Positions 1-8,327 of a stretch of 64,000 bases of DNA are shown piece by piece. A program made the position numbers and the translations under genes. How positions within the stretch are numbered: position 1 is the first letter of the stretch; every line of letters starts with the position of its first letter. The DNA is from Xanthomonas translucens pv. cerealis (GTDB lineage: Bacteria; Pseudomonadota; Gammaproteobacteria; Xanthomonadales; Xanthomonadaceae). The notes beneath the pieces were generated by a model. The model saw only the letters and a program-made list of their open reading frames with translations, was not told where the DNA came from and searched no databases. The stretch lies in the NCBI RefSeq assembly GCF_006838285.1, contig NZ_CP038228.1, forward strand, positions 2,046,001-2,110,000, given 5' to 3'.

Positions 1-619
1 CGGGACTGGAACCACTATCGGATCCAACGGCAAAGGTATGGATGACTTGGTCGCCGCGCATTACATGACCACGCAGATCATACGTACTGCCTTCATCAGG
101 ACCTATAGGTTTGTCGCGTCCAATGACGAAATGGATATCATCCCAAGGAACGGAGATCGCACCCTGCTTTCCACCTGTAAAGATATGAACAACCCGACTC
201 ACCCTATTAAAACGTATTGGATAGTACTGATACCGAAAAACATCCCGTCCTAATAGCATCCAGTATGCTAAAGCGCCGGCTCCTAGCGAGAGGATCACAA
301 CAAAGCCAATTGCGTAGTAGTCACCTGCGGTGACCGCCCGCAAACCCTCCGCTTTAACCTCCCAGAGCACCCGTATCATTGCCAATGCGAACGTGAACGC
401 CATAGCGACAATGAGGGAGCCCCACATTGCTCCCCAGCCGCGATAGAGGAAGTGTCGATCCACGTATTCTACAAATACGGGATTTAGATCGATAATCCCT
501 TGATCAATCGGCTTCAACCCTGATGCATCGAAGTTAGAAACATCCGAAACCCTTTCATAATCGGATAGCGGGCGATTCACACGATAATGCTGGGCCAACC
601 AGCCTGCAAACTGACTCAT
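1..619 (-). CDS. Putative membrane immunity protein of VasX-like effector (partial, DUF6708-like)
   Basis: Partial gene; its C-terminus lies beyond the left edge, and about 206 codons are visible from an ATG at 619. It starts 3 bases after the stop of the VasX-like effector, the usual place of an immunity gene. The translation shows an N-terminal stretch ending in VEYVDRHFLYRG, two hydrophobic segments (about residues 63-83 and 98-120), then YYPIRFNR and VPWDDIHFVIGR. The same landmarks occur in the three immunity-like proteins at 21844-27513, so all four belong to one family. I recall this family as DUF6708 but cannot confirm the number. Inferred role: an inner-membrane protein that blocks the pore or membrane activity of the cognate toxin. 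Confidence 0.75.
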   Translation of the reverse strand, partial: MSQFAGWLAQHYRVNRPLSDYERVSDVSNFDASGLKPIDQGIIDLNPVFVEYVDRHFLYRGWGAMWGSLIVAMAFTFALAMIRVLWEVKAEGLRAVTAGDYYAIGFVVILSLGAGALAYWMLLGRDVFRYQYYPIRFNRVSRVVHIFTGGKQGAISVPWDDIHFVIGRDKPIGPDEGSTYDLRGHVMRGDQVIHTFAVGSDSGSSP

Positions 620-622
620 TTC

Positions 623-3340
623 TTACGCCCCGGCCGGCATGAGCGCATTATATGCCTCATCTTGCTCTTCGACGGACCCAAACCTCCCATGTTCGTGCAC
701 GCCAAAAGGTGTCTTGTCCAACCACACTTCAACCTTATCGTCCCTAATCAAATTAATTAGCCATTCACCCAGCATGCTTATAAAACCAAGCACAAGAAGA
801 ATAATAAATCCAACGCCCGCGGTAAGAACCCCCGCAAGCATGAGAATAGCGACAACAGCTCCCGATACCGCTGTCACAGCGTAAAAGACCGTCATGGGGA
901 TATCACCTTTCCTGTAAGCGTCCACTGACTTCCAGCCATCAATTGCCGCACCTAATAGACCACCAACCGCACCAAGGGCTTTACCGAAAAACCCCATAGC
1001 CCCGGCCCTTGTTGACGCCTGCAGCGCACCAAATCGAAGCTCTGTTGCCAGCGCGGTACGGCCCCACATTGTTTTTTCTAGCCCAATGCCGATCAGTTCC
1101 ATGCTGGTGCCAGTAAAGCCTACAAGTGCCGAACTCAGGGCCAATTCACGACGTAAGGCAGGCCCTTCCGACTTTTCGTCGAGCTTGCCAAACGAGTCGC
1201 ATACGTTCCACGCGTCAAGGATCAGGCCTACCACACCAAGTCTCACGTCAAGGCTAACGTGCGGAGCGGCATGCTGGGATGCTCGGTTCTGTACCAGCGC
1301 CCTTATCTGCTGCTCCGTCAGCAACAAGTTCCCTAGCGATGAAGGGCTACCCCCGCGCGCTGCGGCCACCGCCTCCTTATCCCAAAATACCGCCCATTCG
1401 AAAATTTTTCTCCCACGCGCATTTCGCTCACCGGTCGCAACGCGGGCGCCACTACGCTCATTTAGTTCCTGGCGCAGATGTTGGTCGATGCGGGCACGCA
1501 ACTCTCTCCTATTGACCCCGGGCTGCCCCCGACTCAACGCCTCAACGAGGAAGTGCGCCATTTCACGCTCGGATGCCTTGATGCCTACCCGTTCAATGCG
1601 CTTCCCGGAAAGCATCCCCAGAAGCCCCATCATGTTATTACGTGTGGCGGCGCTGATTGCAATGCTTACAGTCCCCCGGCGCACCGTGGTACCGACTTTT
1701 GCCAGACATGTGACGATTCCACCCGAAATTTTGTAGACAAAGCCTGCGATCAACCCAAGCCCCTGCTGAAGCTCAGCTGGATTCTTGCCACCTCTGTCCA
1801 AGACATGCCCATATGCCTTGAATATATTTGACCAAGCGCCAGGATTGTCGACCAGTGATTTCGATTGTTCCTGCAGAATCTGAGCGGCAATCTTGTCGTT
1901 CAGAACGAGCGCACGCATGGTTGCGTTCTTGATGTCATCGAATCGCCCGGTCAGATCCCTGATGACTGCTGCCTGGACGACGTCGTGACCTACGACTCCT
2001 TCAAGCGAATTTTCGACGATCTCCGTCCAGCGCATTCCACTGTGCGAGTACTCGTCATGATGGTTGCAGCACAGCCAGGTTCGATAGGATTCGTCCTGGT
2101 ACCAGCTGACAAAGCTCTCGGCAAGCGGAGTAAGATGAGCGCTAGTAAAGCTCTCCATCTCGCTCTTAAGCTCAATCTCGAAGCGACTCATCGCAGCATG
2201 ATCGTAGTCGTCGCGATATCTGTTCCACGCAGATTCTCGGGCGCTTTTTTCCTGCTCGGGCGTCAGCTCCTCCTGTATTTTGTTGATACCAGCTGCGTAA
2301 AGCTCCATGGCAGCCTTGCCAGTATACGCGCTAGCGCGCACTGAACTAAGCTCATCAGCTGCTGCTTGATCCTCGATGGCCTGCTTTATGCCGCGAATGG
2401 CTACAGCACTTGCCTGCTTCCAGCTGCGGTCATTCTCAACTTCGAAATCCCCCGCCTTTTCCCGAATCAGCGCCGACAGCTCCTGAGCAATGCCGGCAGG
2501 ATCATTTAGCGCAAGCATCATCGGCCTACTAAGCGAAGCACTCTTTTTCAACCACTCCTCCATGCCTGGCACCTGCTGTTTACATCGAGCAAAGTGCACG
2601 AACGAGAATCCGAAACCAGGATTGGCGACAACCATGACTTCTTCAAGACTCTCTATCTGACCCAGAGAACCTGGCTTTTTTTGCGAAGGCGTAGGCTGGG
2701 CCGGTGGCAGAAATGGAATCGTGGTTTTCTGCCTTTCAGGCTGAGTGAATTTGAACTCACTGACCAAGGCCGCTGCATCCATTGCGTTGCCTGCGTGATC
2801 AAAGTCCTTTCCTGCTAACCATGCTTTTACATTGACGCAGCGCATGTGCTTCTGGCGTTCAGCACGTGACATGTTGCGCTTCAGTATCTCAGCTGGCCAA
2901 GGTGCTTCGCTGTAGCCAAACCATACGTCTCCAGCGCGCTTCGGATCGGGAATCGTAACGAAGCGTGCAATCTGCGAATTAGCCATACGCGCACAGCTTG
3001 GAGCAAATTCCTCTCGTGGCGGCGGCACGCCTAGGGGATCAAACTCTAATAGATAGGCGTCTTCAGTCACTTGATAGCCTTTCCACTCACCACGAACTTC
3101 ATTGAATACATAGAGATACCCTTGGCGCGCAAGTCGCAAGGTGTAATGCGCTTCACTTCCGGGCAGAGCGAGGCTAGACACTCCCTTGCCGAATTTCCCC
3201 GTCAGCGGAGGGCCTCTCCATTGCTCACGCACGTCCGATCGACATACGGCATAGCGAAGCGGGAGTATCGGCAGTCCGATCTGATCGCAGACGTCACATT
3301 TCTTCGCAGGATCACAGGATCGCATCGGGGTCTTATCCAT
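623..3340 (-). CDS. VasX-like T6SS effector (toxin VasX N-terminal region family)
   Basis: About 905 aa. I use the ATG at 3340, preceded by AAGGAG, rather than an upstream GTG at 3427; it overlaps the end of the DUF4123 gene by 8 bases. The N-terminus has a Cys cluster (CDVC) followed by GLPILPLRYAV, the hallmark of the VasX/BTH_I2691 N-terminal region, which is delivered on VgrG with a DUF4123 chaperone. The middle is helical. The last about 130 residues hold hydrophobic segments (around TVFYAVTAVSGAVVAILMLA and GVGFIILLVLGFISMLGEWL), as expected for a colicin-like pore former. Order on the minus strand is vgrG remnant, DUF4123, effector, immunity. The family is clear; the pore-forming role is inferred from VasX. 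Confidence 0.85.
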   Translation of the reverse strand: MDKTPMRSCDPAKKCDVCDQIGLPILPLRYAVCRSDVREQWRGPPLTGKFGKGVSSLALPGSEAHYTLRLARQGYLYVFNEVRGEWKGYQVTEDAYLLEFDPLGVPPPREEFAPSCARMANSQIARFVTIPDPKRAGDVWFGYSEAPWPAEILKRNMSRAERQKHMRCVNVKAWLAGKDFDHAGNAMDAAALVSEFKFTQPERQKTTIPFLPPAQPTPSQKKPGSLGQIESLEEVMVVANPGFGFSFVHFARCKQQVPGMEEWLKKSASLSRPMMLALNDPAGIAQELSALIREKAGDFEVENDRSWKQASAVAIRGIKQAIEDQAAADELSSVRASAYTGKAAMELYAAGINKIQEELTPEQEKSARESAWNRYRDDYDHAAMSRFEIELKSEMESFTSAHLTPLAESFVSWYQDESYRTWLCCNHHDEYSHSGMRWTEIVENSLEGVVGHDVVQAAVIRDLTGRFDDIKNATMRALVLNDKIAAQILQEQSKSLVDNPGAWSNIFKAYGHVLDRGGKNPAELQQGLGLIAGFVYKISGGIVTCLAKVGTTVRRGTVSIAISAATRNNMMGLLGMLSGKRIERVGIKASEREMAHFLVEALSRGQPGVNRRELRARIDQHLRQELNERSGARVATGERNARGRKIFEWAVFWDKEAVAAARGGSPSSLGNLLLTEQQIRALVQNRASQHAAPHVSLDVRLGVVGLILDAWNVCDSFGKLDEKSEGPALRRELALSSALVGFTGTSMELIGIGLEKTMWGRTALATELRFGALQASTRAGAMGFFGKALGAVGGLLGAAIDGWKSVDAYRKGDIPMTVFYAVTAVSGAVVAILMLAGVLTAGVGFIILLVLGFISMLGEWLINLIRDDKVEVWLDKTPFGVHEHGRFGSVEEQDEAYNALMPAGA

Positions 3341-4187
3341 TCTGCCAAGCTCCTTGATGTTCAAGTTCAGTCGCGTATTGCTGAATCTTCTGCTCATCCA
3401 CTTCGAAAACCAGGCTACGGTAAGCACCGGGCTCTTTCCGCGCCAAGTGCATCAAATCCTGAAACTCCGGACGATCGTGTATCCGTGGAGATATCGACAT
3501 TGACAAAAATGCGAAAGCCTCTTGGTCATCCGCGTTCACGAGCCCTGCCGCTCTCGCATTTTCTATTTCGGTATACACGCGTTTGGACAACGGAAGGCTT
3601 CCGCCCACATGAACCTCTTCTTCCCGAAGTCGTTTAAGTACTTTATTGACCGATCCCAGCGACGCCACTGCGGATAACTGCGACAAGTCCATCGCGAATT
3701 CACTCTCCGCTGATTGCATGCTCTGGGACTGTGTCCATGTGTCTCCAGTTGCGTCGCGCGTTGTCCACACGTCAATTGGACCAAGCAGTGCATCCAATTG
3801 CGAGGCAGAAAGAATCCACTGCAGGCATGACCAAACGCGGGGGTCGTAAAATCTAAACAGCATCTTTTCGCCCTCGACGCGTCGAACCATCATCCTCGCA
3901 AGATGGCCGCGCACCCGCCCGGCTTTAGCGGCAGTACCGATAAGAGCAGAAAATGGCTCTTTATCGTGTGCTTGCCCGTAGGCCACCGTGGCGTCTAAGG
4001 CGCGAAGCTTCTCATCTATAGACATTTCTCCCAGCCGTAAAAGATACGGAAAAAGGTGCCCCTGCCCCTTCAATTCAAGCGGTACGATGGGTTCACAGGG
4101 CCACATCCCAACAACGTGCCGTTCAATCAGCAGCGGGTTCATGAGGGCGAACTGATGCGACTCGAATAGCCGATGATCGAAGTGCAC
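3333..4187 (-). CDS. DUF4123 adaptor/chaperone (Tap/TEC family)
   Basis: 284 aa from a GTG at 4187, 3 bases after the stop of VgrG1, so translation is probably coupled. DUF4123 proteins bind a cognate effector and load it on a specific VgrG tail. Visible family features are FALMNPLLIERH near the start, LFRFYDPRVW in the middle and QLDALLGPIDVW following, which match the same positions of the DUF4123 protein at 30413-31258 (VHDARVLQHLDWI, EALLGPIDRL). The next gene is a VasX-like effector, the usual client. The preceding vgrG copy is a broken 3' fragment, so the adaptor has no intact partner VgrG beside it. Confidence 0.85.
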   Translation of the reverse strand: MHFDHRLFESHQFALMNPLLIERHVVGMWPCEPIVPLELKGQGHLFPYLLRLGEMSIDEKLRALDATVAYGQAHDKEPFSALIGTAAKAGRVRGHLARMMVRRVEGEKMLFRFYDPRVWSCLQWILSASQLDALLGPIDVWTTRDATGDTWTQSQSMQSAESEFAMDLSQLSAVASLGSVNKVLKRLREEEVHVGGSLPLSKRVYTEIENARAAGLVNADDQEAFAFLSMSISPRIHDRPEFQDLMHLARKEPGAYRSLVFEVDEQKIQQYATELEHQGAWQNG

Positions 4188-4190
4188 GCG

Positions 4191-6749
4191 TTATGCTCCA
4201 AGTGGCACCAAACCGGCACCAGAATTTTCTGCAGTACGAACCCGATATTCGCAAGCCTCGTGGGAGCCTTGGATTGACTTGGCTGAATTGGACGCGGACT
4301 GCGGCCCCGTCCACACCCGATGTCCGCCCTTGAACTCGATCGTCCCCGGCGCGCCCAGTTCGATGTTGTCGCCGTCCAGCTTGATGTAGGCGCCGGCGGC
4401 CGTGGCCAGCAGGTGCTTGGTCGGCGCGGCGAGCTGGACGTCGGCGGTGGTGCTGACGATCCTGACCTGGGTCTTGGCTGCGATCCTGGCCTGGTTCCTG
4501 TGCGCGCGGGCGCTGAGCGTGCCTTGCGCGGCGTGCAGGGCGATGCCGCGTTCCTGGTTGGGGCTGCCGGCGACCGGGTCGCTGCCCTGGGTGTACAGCA
4601 CCAGACCCCCGGCCACCGCCAGCACCAGCTGCGCCTGACTGGCCCAGTTCAGCGCGGTGCCGGCCAGCAGCGTGGTCTGCGTCCCCGACACCCACACCTG
4701 GTCGGCCGGGGTCAGGCTCATCACGCCCGCGCTGCCGCTGCCCAGCAGCGCCGGGCGGCTCCAGCCCGGCGCCTGGCCGTCGCCGCCCGGGAGCTGGCCG
4801 GCGGCGCTGCCGCTCTGGGTCGCCTTGAGGCTGGCCTGCAGGGTCTTGAGCCCGTCCTGCGCCGGCAGCGTGGCCGCCTCGTTCGGCAACTGCGCCTGCT
4901 GCTGCCGGGCCGCATCGGCCAGCGCCTGCAGCAGCTGTTCGCCCTGTTCCAGCTGCGACAGCGCCTGGCTGGCCGCCACAACTGCTGCTGGCCCGGCTCG
5001 CTGCTCAGCAGCAGGCCCTGGCCGGCGCGCACCGCGCCGTACGCCTGCGTGGACAGGTCCACCCCGAACCCGCGCTCGCCTTCGCGCAGGTTGTCGCGGC
5101 CGCCCTTCAGGTGGCCCAGGGTCAAGGTGCTGGCGTGCTGGGTGGTCGACAGCTGCGCGCGGCCCTGGCCGGGCGTGTCGTCCAGCCGCAGCTGCTGGTA
5201 GCCGCCGGCGCCGTCCTGGCTCTGCGCCAGCGCCTGGCTCTTGAACCCGGTGAACACCGCGCCGTGCGCGTTGCCCTGGAACCACGCCGGCGCATTGCCG
5301 GTGGCCCCGGCCCCGCCGCCGCCGACCTGGTTGTGCGCCGCGTCGGCCTGGCCGCGCCCGTTGTACACGCTGCCGATCACCACCGGCCGGTCGATGTCCC
5401 CTTCCAGGAACCCCACCAGCACTTCCTGGCCCTTGCGCGGCAGCACCACCCCGCCCCAGTTGTCCCCGGCCCACGGCGTCATCACCCGCACCCAGGTCCA
5501 CGCCGAGGCGCTGCCCGGCGCGTTGTCCTCGCCCCCCGGGTGCGCCAGCGCGTTGCTGGCGTCGGCCCCGCGCTGGAACGGGAACTGCACCTTGATCCGG
5601 TGGTCGCGGTCGGACTGCACCGGGTCGCCGTCGCTAACCACGATCGCGCTCAACGTGCCGGAGACCGTCGGCTTGGGATGCAGGCGCAGGCCATGGCCGT
5701 CCTCGGTCTGCGGCCGGTACGTCGCCGTGGCCGGCAACGCGGTGAAGTGGTTGCGGTAGAACTCCACCGACGCATCGTCTTGCGGCGGCGCATAACCGGC
5801 GCCCAGGCCCGCCAGCGCCGACGGCAGCGGCGCGCCGGCCACCGCCACCGCGCCCAGCGACTGCTCCAGCGCGTCGAATACGTCCGCGCCCAGGTTGTTG
5901 CGCGCCTGGTGCCGCACCTGCAGGCACAGGAACGCCGCATCGGCCGCGACACCCGCATGCTGGCTCAGCCCGAAACGCTTACCCGGCGCCAGCTGGCGCC
6001 AGCTGCCCTGGCCCTCGATGGTCTGCGCCGCCACCTGCTGCGCATCGAGCTGCTGCTGCGCGCGGCGCTGGCCGCGCGTGCTGTCCTGCCAGGCGTACGG
6101 GCCGGCGGTGTCCACGTCCTCGGCGTCGATGTCGCCCAGCGGCGTGGCTTCGGCGCCGGCCGGGCGCAGGCTCAGGCTGCGGTAGTCCCAGCTGGCCCGC
6201 GACAGCGTGGCGGTGCGCCAGCGCCGTGCCGGCGACCACTGCTGCACGCTGTCCTGCTGCTCGGTCACGTCGTGGCGGTGGTAGCGCACCGTGCCCAGCG
6301 CGGCGAAGGCGGCGTTGTGGTCCGACAGCACCAGCGTGTGCGTGCCGCGCGTGTCGCTGTCGGCTGCGCCGGTGTGCTCGAACCAATAGGCGATGCCTTC
6401 CTCGGCCAGCAGCCGGCGCAGGAACGCGAAGTCCGTCTCTTCGTATTGCGTGGTCAGGCTGCGCTTGGCGTACGTGCTGCGGTCGGACAGCTCCCAGCGC
6501 CACGCCGGCGCCAGCGCGCCTTGCTCGGCGTAGTCGGCGAACACGCTCTCGGCGATCTCCACCACGCTCATGTCCTGGAACACGTAGCTGTCCACCCGCT
6601 GGGCCAGCAGCGCCAGCCACGGCTCCACCACCAGCCGGTAGCGCGCCAGGCCGCCGTTGCTGCCGAGCCGTTCGAACGCGGTGACATGGCCGTGGAACGG
6701 GCGCAGCGCGCTGCGCGACTCGGCGGTGAGCAGTTCCAGCAGCACCGGC
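4191..6749 (-). pseudogene. vgrG: VgrG1: 5'-truncated, frameshifted vgrG copy
   Basis: Nearly identical to VgrG4 (31260-34022), but homology starts only at VgrG4 residue about 71 (position 6749); the sequence upstream belongs to the neighbouring immunity gene. There is no native start. The reading frame breaks near 4985, where this copy has two extra bases compared with VgrG2 and VgrG4: the N-terminal part reads on in one frame (to 4721) and the C-terminal part in another (from about 4983 to the TAA at 4191). The gp27/gp5-like part, the OB fold (WVRVMTPWAG) and the DUF2345-like end (GTIEFKGGHRVWTGPQ) are all recognisable. After WTGPQ it has a private tail ending in GLVPLGA. It is probably a homology reservoir for the downstream DUF4123-effector module rather than a working spike. 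Confidence 0.85.
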
Positions 6750-6789
6750 TACTCTTCGATTACTGGCGCGCTTCGCATGATCTACGACA

Positions 6790-7542
6790 TCAATAGCGGA
6801 AGTATTGGTCGCCCAATTCGGGCGGATCTTCGGGTGTACGATTTCTCAAAGTTGACTGGCGGAGGTTAACCCATTTAGGCGCATCCAATCTTAAGGCGGC
6901 AAAAATCTGATCAGCCATCTTAGAAAAAGGCAATAAACGCCTCGACAGGTTAAACGCGATAACCGACAATATTAGGGAAAAGCAGCCTTCTGCAAGAAAA
7001 ATCATCTTGATAACTTCAGGCGATTTTTCCTTCCAATCTAAAAGCGTTAGCAAGACCATTACCCCGCCGCTCAACACCGCTAGCGCCAATATCACTTTCC
7101 AGGCAACGGAAAACGATCGCTTATAGTGAGCAATTGTACCGGCCCAGGCGTAAGGATAAATTACAATGACACGATCACGGGGGCGGGCAGCAGCAAAAGC
7201 TGTCCAACCCTCCCGCGCAGGTTCAGCAACGACCTCCAGATCATCCCCTTCCTGAAAGGGGAATGCCCAGAATACGCCCTCCATCCGTTCGTCACCGACA
7301 GTAAAGTCCACCCTGAGTACATCTTCTTTGGTCTCGTCCAAAGCAGCTCCAGTCATGGCTGCAGCTGCCCCGCTCAGGCCCATGGCGGCAGCAGCCACTG
7401 CCGTGCCCTCCATCAGCCGGTCATCGGATTGACCAAAAAAAAAGTCGATCGTGGTGTGACTAATTTTCACGGCGCTCAACTTGCCGCGCAGTAAACGAGG
7501 GGCAGCGCTTATGTCTACATTTTGCACTTTAGAACCACTCAA
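6790..7542 (-). CDS. Putative membrane immunity protein of VasX-like effector (copy 2)
   Basis: 250 aa from a TTG at 7542; the alternative is the in-frame GTG at codon 6. It is a close paralog of the gene at 7575-8327, with most differences in the middle. Features: a soluble N-terminal half with an Ala/Gly-rich segment (AAAAMGLSGAAAAMTGAAL), a conserved WAGTIAHYKRSFSVAWK, two hydrophobic helices (about residues 147-167 and 178-200), and a C-terminal QSTLRNRTPEDPPELGDQYFRY. It lies in tandem behind the 1049-aa VasX-like effector, so an immunity role is inferred. I recall NCBI models calling such neighbours putative T6SS effectors, so the assignment is open. The neighbour downstream is the VgrG1 remnant. 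Confidence 0.7.
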   Translation of the reverse strand: MSGSKVQNVDISAAPRLLRGKLSAVKISHTTIDFFFGQSDDRLMEGTAVAAAAMGLSGAAAAMTGAALDETKEDVLRVDFTVGDERMEGVFWAFPFQEGDDLEVVAEPAREGWTAFAAARPRDRVIVIYPYAWAGTIAHYKRSFSVAWKVILALAVLSGGVMVLLTLLDWKEKSPEVIKMIFLAEGCFSLILSVIAFNLSRRLLPFSKMADQIFAALRLDAPKWVNLRQSTLRNRTPEDPPELGDQYFRY

Positions 7543-7574
7543 TATGTATCGGCCTTATTTCATGACGGACGACA

Positions 7575-8327
7575 TCAATAGCGGAAATATTGGTCGCCCA
7601 ATTCGGGCGGATCTTCGGGCGTACGATTTCTCAGAGTTGACTGGCGGAGGTTAACCCATTTAGGCGCGTCCAGCTTTAGGGTCGCAAAAATCCGGTCCGC
7701 CATTTCAGAGAAAGGCAACAATCGTCTTGAAAGATTAAATGCAATAACCGCCAGTATCAGTGAAAAGCAACCTCCACCGAGAAAAATCATCTTTATAATT
7801 TCCGGCGACTTTTCCTTCCAATCTAAAAGTGTCAACAACACCATGGTCGCTGTACCAAAAAAAACTATCGCCAGTATCACTTTCCATGCAACGGAGAACG
7901 AGCGCTTGTAGTGGGCAATCGTACCGGCCCAAGCATAAGGATAGATTGCAACAATACGGTCACATGGACGGGCCACAGCAAAGGCTATCCAACCTTGCTG
8001 TGTGGGCTCAACCACGGCCTCCAATTCATCTCCTTCCTGGAAGGGGAACGACCAAAAAACGCCCTCTATACGCTCCCCATCGATAGTGAACTCCACCCTG
8101 AGCACATCCTCCTTGGTTTCGTCCAAGGCGGCGCCAGTCATAGCCGCAGCCGCGCCGCTCAGGCCCATGGCGGCAGCAGCCACCGCTGTGCCCTCCATCA
8201 GCCGCTCATCGGATTGACCAAAAAAAAAGTCGATCGTGGTGCGACTTGTTTTCACGGCACTCAACTTGCCGCGCAACAAACGCGGAGCAGCGCTTATGTC
8301 TACGTTTTGCATTCTTGAATCGCTCAA
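7575..8327 (-). CDS. Putative membrane immunity protein of VasX-like effector (copy 1)
   Basis: 250 aa. The likely start is a TTG at 8327 that overlaps the effector stop (TTGA), which suggests translational coupling; an ATG at 8312 (MQNVDISAAP) is the alternative. It has the same architecture as the 6790-7542 paralog: an N-terminal domain with FFFGQSDERLMEG, two membrane helices around residues 147-167 and 178-200, and a positively charged end (SRRLLPF and QSTLRNRTPEDPP). Tandem duplication of an immunity gene behind one effector is common in T6SS loci and widens protection against variants. No known enzymatic motif is seen. Confidence 0.72.
   Translation of the reverse strand: MSDSRMQNVDISAAPRLLRGKLSAVKTSRTTIDFFFGQSDERLMEGTAVAAAAMGLSGAAAAMTGAALDETKEDVLRVEFTIDGERIEGVFWSFPFQEGDELEAVVEPTQQGWIAFAVARPCDRIVAIYPYAWAGTIAHYKRSFSVAWKVILAIVFFGTATMVLLTLLDWKEKSPEIIKMIFLGGGCFSLILAVIAFNLSRRLLPFSEMADRIFATLKLDAPKWVNLRQSTLRNRTPEDPPELGDQYFRY

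Noticed and set aside
1..619. A plus-strand 71-codon frame at 38-253 as a real gene
   Set aside because: It lies opposite the partial immunity gene, has no ribosome-binding site and no recognisable features.
4970..5000. Programmed ribosomal frameshifting in VgrG1 and VgrG3
   Set aside because: The site has no slippery heptamer with a downstream structure that I can see, and the change is a plain two-base insertion compared with intact copies that also lack their heads.
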